A stretch of DNA of 64,000 nucleotides, from contig NC_046675.1 in NCBI RefSeq assembly GCF_003369915.1, forward strand, positions 3,906,001 through 3,970,000, given 5' to 3'. Positions within the stretch are counted from its first letter, which is position 1. The number at the start of each line of letters is the position of its first letter. The stretch is from Drosophila miranda. Taxonomy: Eukaryota > Arthropoda > Insecta > Diptera > Drosophilidae. Position numbers and translations under genes: made by a program. Below, in pieces: positions 13,501-25,746 of the stretch. The notes below the pieces were generated by a model that saw only the letters and a list, made by a program, of their open reading frames with translations, made no database searches and was not told the DNA's origin.

Positions 13501-16500
13501 CCATTTTTCGGATGCTCTCCTATTGTTTTGATTGAAAATAAGATATTAATGTAGTATTTCTAAAATAGTTTGCTATAAATTTTACAAGTACTTCATCGGA
13601 TATTAGAGTACTGCATGGTTTTTGATAAAATAATAGTTGAAACCGATTTACCGATTGAAATTTCGATGAAAAATTAAAAGGAGTCTTTCAATATCCATTA
13701 TAAAGGAGATCAAGACAAAAATTTGCTGTATTACTTTATGCAGGGATTTATGCAGGGTCCCTAAACTCAAATTTTCGGAGTTTTCAAGAATGGAATGTAC
13801 ACTTTTTGGACATTCCATAGTTCCGAGAAGCACCTTCCGAGTGAGACATGTTAGTTCATGTGTGTGGGGTAGGCCTAACTGAATGATTCAATTGTGGTCT
13901 GTGGCTAAACCAATATTTGACTGCACCTTTGACACGTTTACGAGACAGCCATAAAGCTACGATCTGAGTTTCGGTTTCTATTAGCCAATTAGCTCCTCTG
14001 CGGCTCGACTGCGTCTCGACTGGGGCACAAACCTGTTTAATCTAAGCTAGAGATGAGATGAGAGGTCTTCTCGGCGGCGGTTAATCCAATAAAAAGTGAA
14101 ATTATTTGATTGGTTTCAGTTTCGGTTTCAATTTCTGTTTGGGTGCTAGGGGGCGCTGCGGTGTGCTTTAATCCAGGTGCACAGATGGTTAGCGGTCGCT
14201 ACGACTACGACCCTGCAGATATTTTCACAATTTCACTCACACCAATACACCGGGATTTTGTTGAACAAACTTTGTGCCAAATTTGGTTTTCACTTTGAAT
14301 TTCTACGGCCACGACCAGCACTTTGAAAACTCTCTCGGGGCGGACACTTTTCTCTTCACTCTTCCACTCTACCACTCTACGACTCTTTCGTTTCGTTTGG
14401 TTTCTTTCACGGCAATTCAAATTCGCGTGCTACCTCGACGACAACCGTTAAGCATTTGAGCTTTTGCAAGACATCGCCGTGGCCTAGTAGCAAGCGGAGC
14501 AGCCAAAAGCGGAGCTCAGGTTGGATCCAACATGTTCGTTTGGGTTGCGATGGAGCAAAGCTTAGCTTTTGGGCCCCACTCGTTGCTTCGGATACTCTAA
14601 CAAGGGCAGAAATATGATATAGTTTTTCGATTTAGATATAATTTAAATAAATATGAGAGGTAGGTAGATGGATAATGACATTATATTGGTAAAAGAGCCT
14701 TTTCTGTAAGCATTTGATAGCAATATTCCTATACTATCGGTACTATACTACAGTAGTTTACTCAAGTACGAGTATCCTATTGGATCCTGGCTACTATTTC
14801 TTATGTGCATATACCTTGAGTTTTACCAAAAAACTTCATTTCACTTCATTTAGTTTTATATACACCCAGATCTTATATCTTATGCCCTAGAGTGTGGGAG
14901 ATATTTCCTCTACTGCATTACAAACTTCTAAAATAGATAACACTACTTGTTGTTAGGGTATTCCACCAAAAAACAGCACTTCAAACTCTACCGAAAATTT
15001 GAAATATTTTTTCTGACGCATTAACATTACCCGTATCGTGCGTACCTTAACATTGTTGTCGTTGCTTTTGGGTTGGACTTTTGGACAGTCGCTCAGTTGT
15101 TGGGAGTTTCGAAATGCGATTATGCTGCGTAGATGGATGGAGCCTAAGTCTGTCCACTTATTCATGCTCCAATTCCAGTCCAGTGGCCACCCCAGTGGGG
15201 TTCTGGGACGACTTCGGGCATTCCACAGTTGATTCATAAAGTTCAGTTCGGTTCAGTTAATATGCTGATTGTCATTGTTATGGATCGTAATAGTTCACTT
15301 AACCTAGTGCGTGATAGCCTTCGTTTGTCAGAATAAGCTGAACATTGGGGTAAAACCATTTAAATTTACCCGCACCTGACGACGATAGCTGCTGACTCAA
15401 CGATAGGTGCATATGCTCTCGCATATTCGATGTTTTTGTACGTCAATGGAGACCTATCAAGGGCGCAGTTTACCCTTGATGGATGTTTTGACAGAGATCG
15501 TCTCCAATAAGTATGATCGTGTGGCTGCAGCCTCTACTTCCGCCTCGCAGGGGATTTCGCACGCTTTTGACGGGCGGCTTTCTTCTTTAATTTCATTAAT
15601 AAAATCGTCATCATTAAATTAAGTGCGGTGGTGCCGCCTGGAAACGTCGTGACACAAAAGACACCCAAATTGCCAATGATGGTAGGGGCGAAGCAGGGGA
15701 ATAAAGAAAGAAAGAAACGAACAAAAAATGAAAGAAAGCAGGGTACTAGGAAGGGGCCACGGGCCACCCTAATCGCAGCATCCGCTTTCAAGCATGTATG
15801 ATGGCTGTAAGATCTCAAAAAAAGGGCAAGGCATGAAAGCTCCGCCTCCCAAAGCCCCCCCAATTACTGGCTTACTGCACTTCAACTGCAATCGAACCTC
15901 GACCTGATTCAACAACATATCGCATTTACATTGTTTATCAGGCCATACAGGCCGCGCCTCCAACTCCCCAAGACAGCGGCTACCGTACGATGTCTGGGGG
16001 CGGACGGCGAAAGTGAAAGTTCTGTGCATGTATGGGGGCTCGGGCCAGCCGTATTTCAATGTACGAGTACTGTAAAAAACACAGCAAGAATAGTGATAAG
16101 ATAATGGTTAATCGAATACCCTAGTAGTAGCAATATTTCGTTCGTCATATTTTGTGTAAATATTTTTTAATCATGATCATTACTTGTGAAATTATAGATA
16201 ATGATTTATTTTTGAGTAGATTTATCATCAAAGATATGGATGGGCTGGAAAGGAAAATATGTTTCGAATAAAAGACATAATAATTGCACCTCGAATACCT
16301 TAGTAGAAAAATATTATACAAATATCATTAGATCATGAAAGTTTTTGGTGATAGTATTTCTAATGATCTTATGTATCATCGAGTTACATACTACATCTTC
16401 AAAGCTGCGGATAACACAGTCTTCGGAAGAACTAAGAAGAAATTCCAAATCAACATAATCTGCAGAAGATTTTCCTGCCACTTTTAATGCTGATTAAGAA

Positions 16501-16631
16501 TAAGTATATCTTATTATCCAACTTTATAAGCTTTAAATGAAAATCTATTTCCTCTTAAATAAAGTAGAAACTATTCAAAATACATTCCTTTCCCTGCTAT
16601 AATAATAATCAAATTAATAAAATATAATTTA
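10553..16631. other. intergenic region upstream of the thyroglobulin/WAP gene
   Basis: About 6 kb with no supported coding exon. It probably holds the promoter and any 5' UTR exons of the minus-strand gene that starts at 10552; one candidate leader exon is listed at 14241-14480. GT-rich and GA-rich microsatellites occur at about 10617-10700 and 11285-11300. The remainder is A/T-rich with short open frames that lack coding character. Confidence 0.5.
14241..14480 (-). other. candidate 5' UTR exon (minus strand)
   Basis: On the minus strand this block reads like a Drosophila leader: A/G-rich, with repeated GTGAAA-type words and no long open frame. It ends at a GTGAGT donor (plus-strand ACTCAC at 14235-14240). 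It could be the first exon of the gene at 3491-10552. The 5' boundary is a guess and there is no transcript evidence. Confidence 0.25.
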
Positions 16632-16925
16632 ATCGAGGGGGAACGTTGCGAGTAGCTTCTACGGCCGCTACTCTACATTTATACACGATTCTCAGTTAGC
16701 ATGGTTCCCCTCCGCTAGAGGGCACACATTGAATGAGGAAGAGAGAGAATGAGTTAGACGTTCCTTCGTTCCTTCTGGCTATAATAATGATCCGATCTGA
16801 CTCAGATTCAGCAATCTGCTAGATGCGGTCATTCTCAGACAGATATGGCTATATCGACTCGGCTATTGATACTGATCAAGAATACATATGTATATACTTT
16901 ATGGGGTAGGAGACGCACATCAATG
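16632..16925 (-). mobile_element. DINE-1/SGM-like Helitron remnant, inverted
   Basis: The minus strand matches the familiar Drosophila DINE-1/SGM text: a GGAGACG-like start near 16910, a stretch around ATTCTTGATCAGTATCAATA, then GCCGAGTCGATATAGCC. At the other end is a block with GAGTAGC and CGTTCCCCCTCG-type words near 16635-16680. It has no coding capacity. The SGM family name is from memory of obscura-group flies. It lies between dsd and the upstream region of the neighbouring gene. Confidence 0.7.
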
Positions 16926-17064
16926 TCACCACAAACCAAAACTTAATAGCTGCATACATTTGGAATGCCTCTTCTTTGTTGGTACATAAGATTCTTCATC
17001 TATATATATTGTTTACTGCTGCCCCAAAAAACAAGCCTTGATCTGGGATTGGATTTTCCTTGTG

Positions 17065-17070
17065 TTTATT
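17065..17070 (-). terminator. candidate dsd poly(A) signal
   Basis: TTTATT on plus is AATAAA on minus, about 1.5 kb after the dsd stop. It is the only exact hexamer I noticed in this stretch. Confidence 0.3.
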
Positions 17071-17857
17071 TCATCTTGGGATTGGATTTCCGTTTGTGGC
17101 AAGTGTTTATATATTTATATATAGTATTATAAGTGTCTAAACGCATTTTACAATTGAAATTAAATTTCGTAAGTGGACATTTGATAATAATAATACGAAA
17201 AAAAGATTAATCGATTTACAAATATATCTTTTCTTGTTGTTGTTGTTGTTTTGGCCTAACCCGAAGCGATCTCAGTGGGAGATTGAGTTCAAAGTTTGTG
17301 TTGTTCCTGCTCTAAGTGATAGTTAAAGATCTGTTTGTTTGATTCTAACGATTGCGGCGGCTCCTCATTCTGGCTGTTGATGCAGCAGAGCTTGCGTCTA
17401 GTAAATTGGTGTTTTGTATCTGAACTATCAAGTTAATAAAACTCTCTGAGTGAGTGAGTGTGTGTGTGTGTTTGGTTACTTTTAGTGGAAACCTTACGAT
17501 TAGTTTGTGATTTCAATTGTTTGTTGGTTTTTTATCTAGATTGCGTGTAAAATATATAATCGTTTGATTTGTTTTGTTTGTTTGACTTTAGGGGTCGCGT
17601 TCTTCATTCCTACCAAGAGTAATATGTATATGTATAACTACTATCTATTTAGCGGGTATTAATTTACGTATGTTTTCTTTTTTGTATTTACAAACTACAT
17701 TTTGCATTGTTCTTTCCGTTCTCCTCTCTCTCGCTCTCTGGCGTTTCTTGTTCCACTCATGTCTTGCGCTGTAAATATTTGCACGGATTTGAAAAACTAA
17801 AAACAAAACAAAACAATTAAAAAATACAATATTCCTATATATTGAACACAGTATTGC

Positions 17858-17879
17858 ATATATATATATATATATATAT
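17858..17879. repeat. (AT)n microsatellite
   Basis: Uninterrupted AT dinucleotide run of about 11 units inside the presumed dsd 3' UTR. Confidence 0.9.
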
Positions 17880-18570
17880 CGGTTAACTTCTTAACTCCTT
17901 GTATAATCGGATCTGTCTCTTTTATGTGGATTTTGTTCATCACTTTTTGTTGTTTTTGTGTTTTGCAGAAATCAAATAAATGTCTTTTGTTTTTGTTTTA
18001 TCTTCGCTTTGCTTTTGCTTTGCTTCCGGTGCTGTGGCGCACATAAATTTGCATAAATAAATTCTAACAACACGCTTAAGCTATTGTGATTAGGGTAAAA
18101 AAAAATACATACAATAATGTTAATCTTGCAGCTGCGGCTGCTGCTGCTGCTGCTGAACTCTCACATATGCGGTATAAATAATAAATTAAACATTTATAAC
18201 TATTGCAACGCTACTCGACCTATCAACTATATCATTAAATTGTATATATATATAACCGTGTATAAATATGTCCTTTCTGCTATAAAAATTACTATTATTT
18301 TTGTTTTGTTGTTTCTCGCGTTTCTTGTTTTGCTTTTGTTGTTATTAGTCTAATCGTTTATAAAGTAATAATAACTGCAGGATTATCAACTTGCTCTAGC
18401 ATGCACACCATGCCCTTCGCGTGTTTAGTACTCGTAGAAGAAGGTCAAATATGCGCTATATACCTATTATCGCTAGTTTTACATATTATCAAAATTATTA
18501 TCTGTATCATTATTATTATATTATAGAATTAATTAGAATTATATAGGTATGCATTAGCGTTATTGTTACA

Positions 18571-21500
18571 TTATGTACAACTCTCCGGGTGCTGGCTCTG
18601 CTTGCGTTTCGATTTTGGCTCCTTGGGATGCTGCTCCATCGACGGACGACGCGGCCCGAGCGTGACTAAAGCGCTGGCCACGGCCAGGCCATTCGATTGA
18701 CCCGTCGGCGCTTGGGATTGGCCACCTATCAAACACGAAACAGATTATCAATTGATTCAGGTCTAAAGCATTCAAATTAATTCAAACCCGTGGGCAGCCG
18801 GACTAGAAGCGAGAGCACAGCCGCTCGATTGCCGCAGCAAGGCTCCAAGGCAATGGGACTGGGACATTCCTATGAATATGAACGAAATATAGTCAATAAA
18901 ATAAAGCCATTTGAGGCAGTCTCGTTTCGCCCACCTTTTTGCGTTTCTTGGACATATGGCCAATGCCCTCCAGCGTTAGACTCAGATCAATACTTTCGCG
19001 GTTTTCAATGTCGACGAGCACCTATAACGAAATCGAAGAATGCGTCAAGAGTGTGTGTCCATTAGGGCCGTCAAAAGTTGATTGATTTACCTGTGAAAAC
19101 GGTCGACTGGCCATCTGTTCCATTTCGACAAACAAACGTTGTCGTCGCCGGAACATGTCATACTTTTGCTTAATCTTCCACAGCACGGCGGCCATGAGGA
19201 GCAGCAGCAGGAAGCAGGAGGAGAACGTAATGAAGAACTGCTGCAGATTGAGCTTGGGATACTGGGAGAATGCAATCTGAATCCAGATGGGGGGCTGGAA
19301 GTCATGCACAAACACATAGAATGTCGTCAGCGAGCTATTGTCATCCGGCGAGTGACCGAACTGATATTCGGTTTTGGGGAACCGATGGCGGAACGTCGAG
19401 CAGTTGACGCCCACCAAAATGAGCATGTCTGGCGAACCGGCTCGCTTCACCGAAATGTCCATTTTGGCCGGCACACTGCAGGTAATCGTAAAGTCCGCGT
19501 CGATCTCCGGCTTGCCGGGCGAATTGCGAAAGTTGATTTGGGTGAAGTGGCGGTCCTCCTTCTTCGACAGATTGAACGTGAACTGGTAGTCGATGGTGAG
19601 CTCGTAGTAGCACGAGCCCTTGAGCGGATCGCCATGGTAATGGTTCTGGGAGTCACACTTCTCGCAATGATCGCCGACAATGCCCTTGGTGGTGCAGTAG
19701 CACTTGCCAGTATCCGGATGACAATAGACGCCCTGATCGTTGCACTCGCAGCGCTGGCACTTCCCCCCGTTGATGGGACTGCCCCAGTATCCCGTCCGGC
19801 ACTTCTCGCAATGCAAGCCCGTCGTCAGATTGTTGCACGGCTGTTCGCAGTGCTGCTGATCGTTGCACACCGAATGGCCGTTGCAATTGCAGCGCGGACA
19901 CGACGTGAAAAACCAGTGCTTCAGGGCGCACTCTGTCTCGTCGTAGGGTGCCAGGGCACCGCCCACCACACATCGGCCGAGCCCCGTGTTGGAGCCGTTG
20001 TCGCACCAGCCGCAGGCGGGATCGTCGAGACACTGCTGGCAGCTGTTGTAGTAGCCGCACTGGGCACTCGACAGGGCCGTGGTGGTGCCGATGCTCAGTG
20101 CCGTCACCGGGGAGGAGCGGCACTTGGCAGTGAAGGTGGTCCACTCCCGACACTGGCCGTAGGGGAAGCTGGCCGTGTAGGCATTGCGATCCACGCACCG
20201 CTGCTCGTTCTGGCACCAAATGCACTCATCCTCCGTGCAGTTCTGGCAGTTGGTCAGCGTCGCACACGCCGGCGGACAGACAACATCGTCCTGCGTGCGA
20301 TTGGACACTGGCCCACCGGCTGTGGAGGACGATCCATGGCTGCGACAGCGATTCTGCTCTGTGTCCCACTTGCAGGCCGCGTTCGAGGAGCAGGCACGAC
20401 AGTTGTGCAGCTGCTCGCAGACGGACTGCATGAGGAATTCCTCCGACACGGGACAGGCTACCAATTGCTTGGCATTCAGCGGGGGCCCCACTGTCGATGC
20501 CGGCACCTGCGGCACGGACTGGTGGGTCGTCGACAGCTCGAGGAAGACGGACGCCACGGAGGTGGTCTCGCGACAGCGCTCCTTGCTGCACACCCCATTG
20601 CCGCAGTAGGTGCAATCGAAGGCGGTCGAGACGCACGACTGACAGTTGCCCAGCTCCTGGCAGCGCAGGACGTCGTGCAGCAGCTCCGAGGTCATGGTGA
20701 GACGACTCTTCGAGGGGCACGCCACATAGTCGTACTGCTCTCGGCCGTAAATGGCCGATCGCTGCACCTGGGTGATCGAAATGCAGCGCATCTTCTGCAC
20801 ATCCCAGATGCACTTGATGCCGGGCCGGGCGCTGGTGCATTTCTCCTGCTTGGTATAATAGCTGCAGTATCCCGGCTGGTAGCGCAATATGTCGTTGAGC
20901 AGCTGTCCATTGAATCCCCCGTAGATGTAGAGAGCGTCCTCAAACACCACCGAACTGTGGCCAAAGCGAGCCAGATCTGCCTGCAGGTAGCTGGGCATCT
21001 GATGGAAGTGCCACGAATCACAGTAGACGTCATAGACGAGCAGGTCCTTGCTATAGCACTTAGCGCCGTAGCTCGTGGAGGTGTCGTTGTGCGTGTTTCC
21101 CCCAAACACCATCATCAGGCCATGGTTCACAAAGTTCGCGGTGTGCAGCAGCCGGGCACTAGGCGCCGACGAGAGCAGGCTCCAGATGCGTGTCGAGGGC
21201 TCGTACGCGTACAGCCGCGAGCTCAGCACTTGGCTGGACTCGCTCTCCGACACAATGCCGCCGTACACGTAGACCTTCTCTGTGAGAAAGTCGTAGGCGG
21301 CGCTGTGTCCGTAGCCTCCCTTTACGACGAAGCCAGAGGTCTGGACGATGCGCCACTCACGTGATCCGAAGTTAAACTCCTGCACCGTGTTGAGGTAGCC
21401 ATAGTGGGGCGAATGCCCGAATATGACCACCATATACTGATAGTTGTTCTTGTCCCCGAAGCCAGGGACCAGCGTGGCCGTGTGCCCCACCACATGGAGG

Positions 21501-24500
21501 GGCCCGCACATGCCACTTGGCCCGGTGGTCACGTTGCACGCGTCCGTCCGCACGGTGATGTTCTCCCACGTCTTGGCCGACACATCGAAGGCCCACAGCT
21601 CGTTGGAGATGCCCTGGCCCTTGATGACGCCGCCGTACATGAAGATCTTGTCGCCGTACATGACGGTGGAGCTGCCATAGCGTTTGTCGGGCACCTCGCC
21701 GCCATCCTCCGGATGTACAGTCTCCCACACATTGCCGTTAAAGTCATAGGTACTCATTAGCTCGCCGCGTCCATACGATTCCCCGCCCACAATGTGCAGA
21801 GTGTCGCGCCAGACGGTGGCGCCATGGGAGGCGCTGCCCGCCGGCGCCGGTGAATGCTTGGGATGTACAGTGGTCCAGGCGCCATGGGCGCTGACCTGAC
21901 TACAATCATCGCCAGCAAAGCCATCGTAGCAGATGCAGCTAAGGACAGAGCAACGGATCGGATAAGTATTTGGACGAGGATTGGATGGGGACTACGCTGG
22001 GGACTTACCGCTCCTGATCCAGTCTGCAGTGGCCTTGGTTTTTCTCCTCCAAGCAATTGCCCGGACAGGCAGCCATATTGCAGGCCTCGCCCCTGTACAT
22101 GGGATCACAGATGCAGTCGCCATCCCGGCACTTGCCATGCCCAGAGCATTCCACCTCTGCAAAAGGGATGAGAGAATCAATCGGAGTACATGGAAGGCAA
22201 GGAAGCTATAGCTACCATCGCTATCCGTGGGACAGCCATTCATTTTGTAGGTTAGATTAAAGCCAGACATGTTGTAAGCATCGTCACTGAAGAAGTGCAC
22301 CAGGGCAGTGCCCGATCTGGCTATCACCTGCGGCACGTGTCGTATGGAGAAGTTCCCCCTGTACATGAGGCCGCTGCAAACAGAAAGAGAGACGGATAAA
22401 GGTCAGACATTGACAGAGGAGGTCACGACTAGTCTATCACTCACCTGAAGACCGCCAGCAGGGGCGAGTCCACGCTGTCGCCGTCGTATATGTAGAGGTG
22501 ATCCCAGCCGCATTCCGTCGCAAATTCCCGCAGGTGAATCCGTATATTGGATGTTCTTGGCGAATTGGCATTATGTCGCCGGCCCCAGTGCGGGTGGCGG
22601 GCATCGATAAGCCAACTGCACTTGACACTCACCGAATAGTTGCCCCAACCATCGTGTATGGTCCCCATGGGATGGTACATGCTGCAACACAGAGGCACAG
22701 AAAGAGAAAGAGACAGATGTAGGGGGGTGGTGGGGGGTAATGTGAAATGAATCCGTATAAAGCGTAATCGATGTGGCAAAAGATAAATCAATTCCGCAAT
22801 CGATTCAATGGGAGGCGACTACATGCGCAATGCCTTCTTCAATGGATGCTGCCTCTGCCGCTGCCGCAGCCGCTGTCTCTGTTCAAAGATAATTGAATTC
22901 GCCGGCCAGTGCAAATGCAATCTCACCCCATTGATTGATAGAAAAAAGCGGCAGAGTGAGGGAGACCGACCACAGCTGAAGCCTCTCAACTGTTGAGTGT
23001 GTGCCTCGCCTCTCTCTCTCATTCACAAAAGGTGACCATTCATTCTTTACTCTTTTCCCAACCCTAGCACTAGCCCTAGCCTTACGCTGCAGCTCACACA
23101 CACACACATGCAAAAATGGAGATTATAAATAGAAATATCTGCTGAGTAGAGGGCATGAGCGACAGGTGACAGTTCCAGTGACAGTCGCTGCATGTAACCC
23201 AGTGAGAGCATTCAATAGTCGACTCTCATCTACGACTCACATTCGCTTAAAAATAACTGCTTTCTTTTTGCTCGTCTCTCATTCCACGCGAAATGTAACT
23301 CAAGGAATGGTTTACCCTACACTCGGGTGAACGTGTCCTACAGACTCTCTCAAGATGTTTAAACAATCAAGTGGGGGAAAGTGGTTTCGGGTGTCCCAAA
23401 CTCGAATGCTGCTGCTCACGTTACATCGGGCACGCAGACGATTCTAGTCATTGAATAACAAGAATCAATGTCAGTAGGGTATGCATATGTACATATATTT
23501 ATACCCTCATTGGTAAATCCAATGAATCATTTTGGGCACTGAAGCGCCTAACATGGCCCAGCCATACGCACAAAGAGAGTAATAGAGAGAGAGAGAGAGA
23601 GAGTAACGTAGGGAGAGAGCGTGTGTAGGTGACCAGCAGGAGACTTTGTCATGTGTGCAATGGCTTGGAATGCATTAGTGTAGGAGGAGGAGGAGGGGCA
23701 ACCCAGCAGAGTTTCTGTTGTTGCTGCCCAAAGCCCATTCAAATGCGAATCGTGTGCAAACACAGACGACAGGTGGGCGGTGGGAGAGTCCAACTAAATA
23801 CTCTCTCCCCCAGCGATAAGCGCGGCTGATAAGCGAGTGAGGAAGATTTTGCTTATCGGCTGAGTAAATCGCAATGCACGGGAGTTGTTGGAGGGAGCGG
23901 CCCATAAAGCAGGTCTGGGAGATCAGAAATGCATAGTTCTGCGGCAGGTGAAACGACCTTAATGGTTGGGTGCGCATGTTTTTCGGATCCATCATTCGGG
24001 CAACGCCGCAGGGCAGGTGTTTTAAAGCGCTGACAGCGCCCAGAGCTTAGTTAATGTCAAGATAGTAACAGGAGAGGGGAAGCTCTCTTTCTCTCTTATC
24101 GAGTTTGCTGAACAAACAGCTTTTGAAACATAAACAAAGCATTTCATAAGCTTTATGACGATTTATAATATATGTACATCATCATATCATATTAGCCTGG
24201 CCAAGAGAACGAACTGTGGCAGAGAGACAGAAAACCTGTCTATCTCCCCGGACAAGTTCAAAGTCAAAAGCGGGTTAATTAAATAATCCGTATTGGCAGT
24301 GACAGGAGGAGGCGACGCGACTGTTCTGCTGGTGGTCGTAGAAAGCAGGTGAAAGAACGCTCGGAGCGGGTCCACAAAGAGAGAGGGAGAGAGATTGCGA
24401 GAGAGAGGTAAGAACCCGTTCAACGAGAAAAACCAAACCGTTGCTTGACACAAATAGGCCACAAAAACAAAAAAAAAAAAAAAAAGAAAGAGTGTGGAGC

Positions 24501-25039
24501 GTTGATTGGATAACGTTGACGCAGATTTGTGTTTTTTATTTTGTATGAATCATTGAGCAGCACCCCAGGCTCATCTCTTCCTTCCCTTTCATTTTGAGTA
24601 GAACTTACCGCACTTTTCCACCGCAGAACTGGCACTCGGGCCCCTGCCACCCGTCCGCGCACAGGCACTGGCCATCCTCCTGGCACTGGCCGTCATTCTG
24701 GCAGCGGCTCCCGTGCGCCGTGCAATTGTACGCGCTGGCCCGATGCAGGCCGCTGAAGCAACCGTGGAAGAGGAGCAGCGTCAGCAGGAGCAAACATTTT
24801 CGCCTGTATTTCGCATTGAAGGTCGGCGATGTGGTGGTGGTAGTAGGAGTGGAGGTGCTGGCGCCACTACGCAGGCTCTGATGATGGTGGTGGTGCTGCT
24901 GCTGCTGGCTGTTTACTATGGTAATGGAGGGGGAGGGATTGTTGTTGCGATTCCGATTTGAGCAGAATGATGTTGTGGAAGACGTCACTGGCGATGAAGG
25001 CTGCTTCTGCTGGTCCCCCGCATGCTCCACCAAGCACAT
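18571..25039 (-). CDS. dsd: distracted (dsd), attractin homologue, eight coding exons
   Basis: Exons, minus strand: 25039-24609, 22681-22445, 22373-22216, 22156-22009, 21938-19091, 19021-18935, 18869-18788, 18725-18571, totalling 4146 nt (1381 aa), all junctions in frame. Order: a Gln/His/Thr-rich N-terminus, a hydrophobic segment (81-95), an EGF-like unit (about 105-138), a CUB domain ending near 268, further EGF-like repeats, Kelch repeats (about 375-700), PSI-type Cys clusters, laminin-EGF repeats, a transmembrane helix (about 1226-1244) and a cytoplasmic tail. The tail keeps attractin words such as IALEPC, GNRAAVLS and GLAVASALV. Attractin-family proteins are large surface proteins of the secretory pathway; the fly gene's biochemical role is not evident here. 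I saw no C-type lectin domain, which mammalian attractins have. The first in-frame ATG after an in-frame stop is 25039; upstream is GTG only. Confidence 0.93.
22682..24608 (-). other. dsd intron 1
   Basis: 1.9-kb intron, donor GTAAGT at 24608 and acceptor GTTGCAG ending at 22682. It contains a GA-rich microsatellite near 23586-23602, a GGGTAT/ATACCC hairpin-like stretch near 23476-23510 and an A-rich tract at about 24465-24485. No exon is evident. Confidence 0.7.
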
Positions 25040-25344
25040 GTTTGATAGACTTTCGTCGACTGCCGCTGTTTGGGGTATTGGCTGCAGTTTCACGTTTCAC
25101 ATTTTCTCGCGACGACAAAATCCTTCGATTTTTGTGGAGGGGAATGCCTATTGCACAATTCTTTTGCTCTCCCCGCACGGACAAGCAGACGGCCAGGAGT
25201 ACGCTGGACACTAGACGAACACACACACACACAGAAACACACACACGAATTGCACAACCTGGTCGCGCTCTTAAGAATTAGTTGCAGCGCCTTAGCCACT
25301 TTCTGAGCAAAGTTATTGACAATTTTTATTATGAACAGAGAGAC

Positions 25345-25435
25345 GAGAAATCAGCGCGAGTGTTGGATAGCACTGCACTTACGCTTGCAGCGTTGCCAGA
25401 AAGCATACCGTGACCCGCAACCGATGTATCGATAT
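25345..25435. repeat. 91-bp direct repeat, copy 1
   Basis: Runs from GAGAAATCAGCG to TCGATAT. It matches copy 2 at 25656-25746 at 83 of 91 positions by my count, with no gaps. It ends in a perfect TATCGATA. Confidence 0.9.
25427..25434. promoter_or_regulatory. DRE (TATCGATA), DREF/BEAF-32-type site
   Basis: Exact palindromic DRE within CGATGTATCGATAT, which also offers the CGATA cores bound by BEAF-32. It lies about 390 bp upstream of the dsd start codon. Function is inferred from the motif. Confidence 0.6.
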
Positions 25436-25655
25436 GGAATGTATGGAATTGTTGTGAACCGGGCCATAACCGATTGAAAAAAACGACCAATTCCTCAATT
25501 TCGAGATTCCGTCGAATATTCCTAGCTATATAGAACATTTGGCAATGCCCAGATAGTTTTGTCCCAATTCTCAATCAATTCTCTACCCGACCGGCCTGTT
25601 CCAAACAATTGCATTTCTATGGATTTCTATGAAATTTCTAACTTATTTTTGCAAA

Positions 25656-25746
25656 GAGAAATCAGCGTAAGTGTTGGATAGCACTGCACTTAAGGTTGCA
25701 GCGCTGCCAGAAAGCAGACCGTGACCCGCAATCGATGTGTCGATAT
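25656..25746. repeat. 91-bp direct repeat, copy 2
   Basis: Same orientation as copy 1 and 311 bp away. The DRE is changed to TGTCGATA, while adjoining sequence supplies extra CGAT words (ATCGATG before it, ACATCG after). Confidence 0.9.

Larger units (their letters stand above)
17060..18570 (-). other. probable dsd 3' UTR
   Basis: A/T-rich DNA following the dsd stop at 18571-18573, with many ATATAT and TTGT tracts, an (AT)n run at 17858-17879 and no coding frame. The extent is inferred from the AATAAA candidate at 17065-17070 and is uncertain. Confidence 0.4.

Noticed and set aside
19139..21364. 741-codon open frame on the plus strand
   Set aside because: It is antisense to the large dsd exon. 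The opposite strand encodes a clear attractin with Kelch and EGF modules, and this frame is Ala/Val/His-rich with no domain, an artefact of GC-rich codon use.
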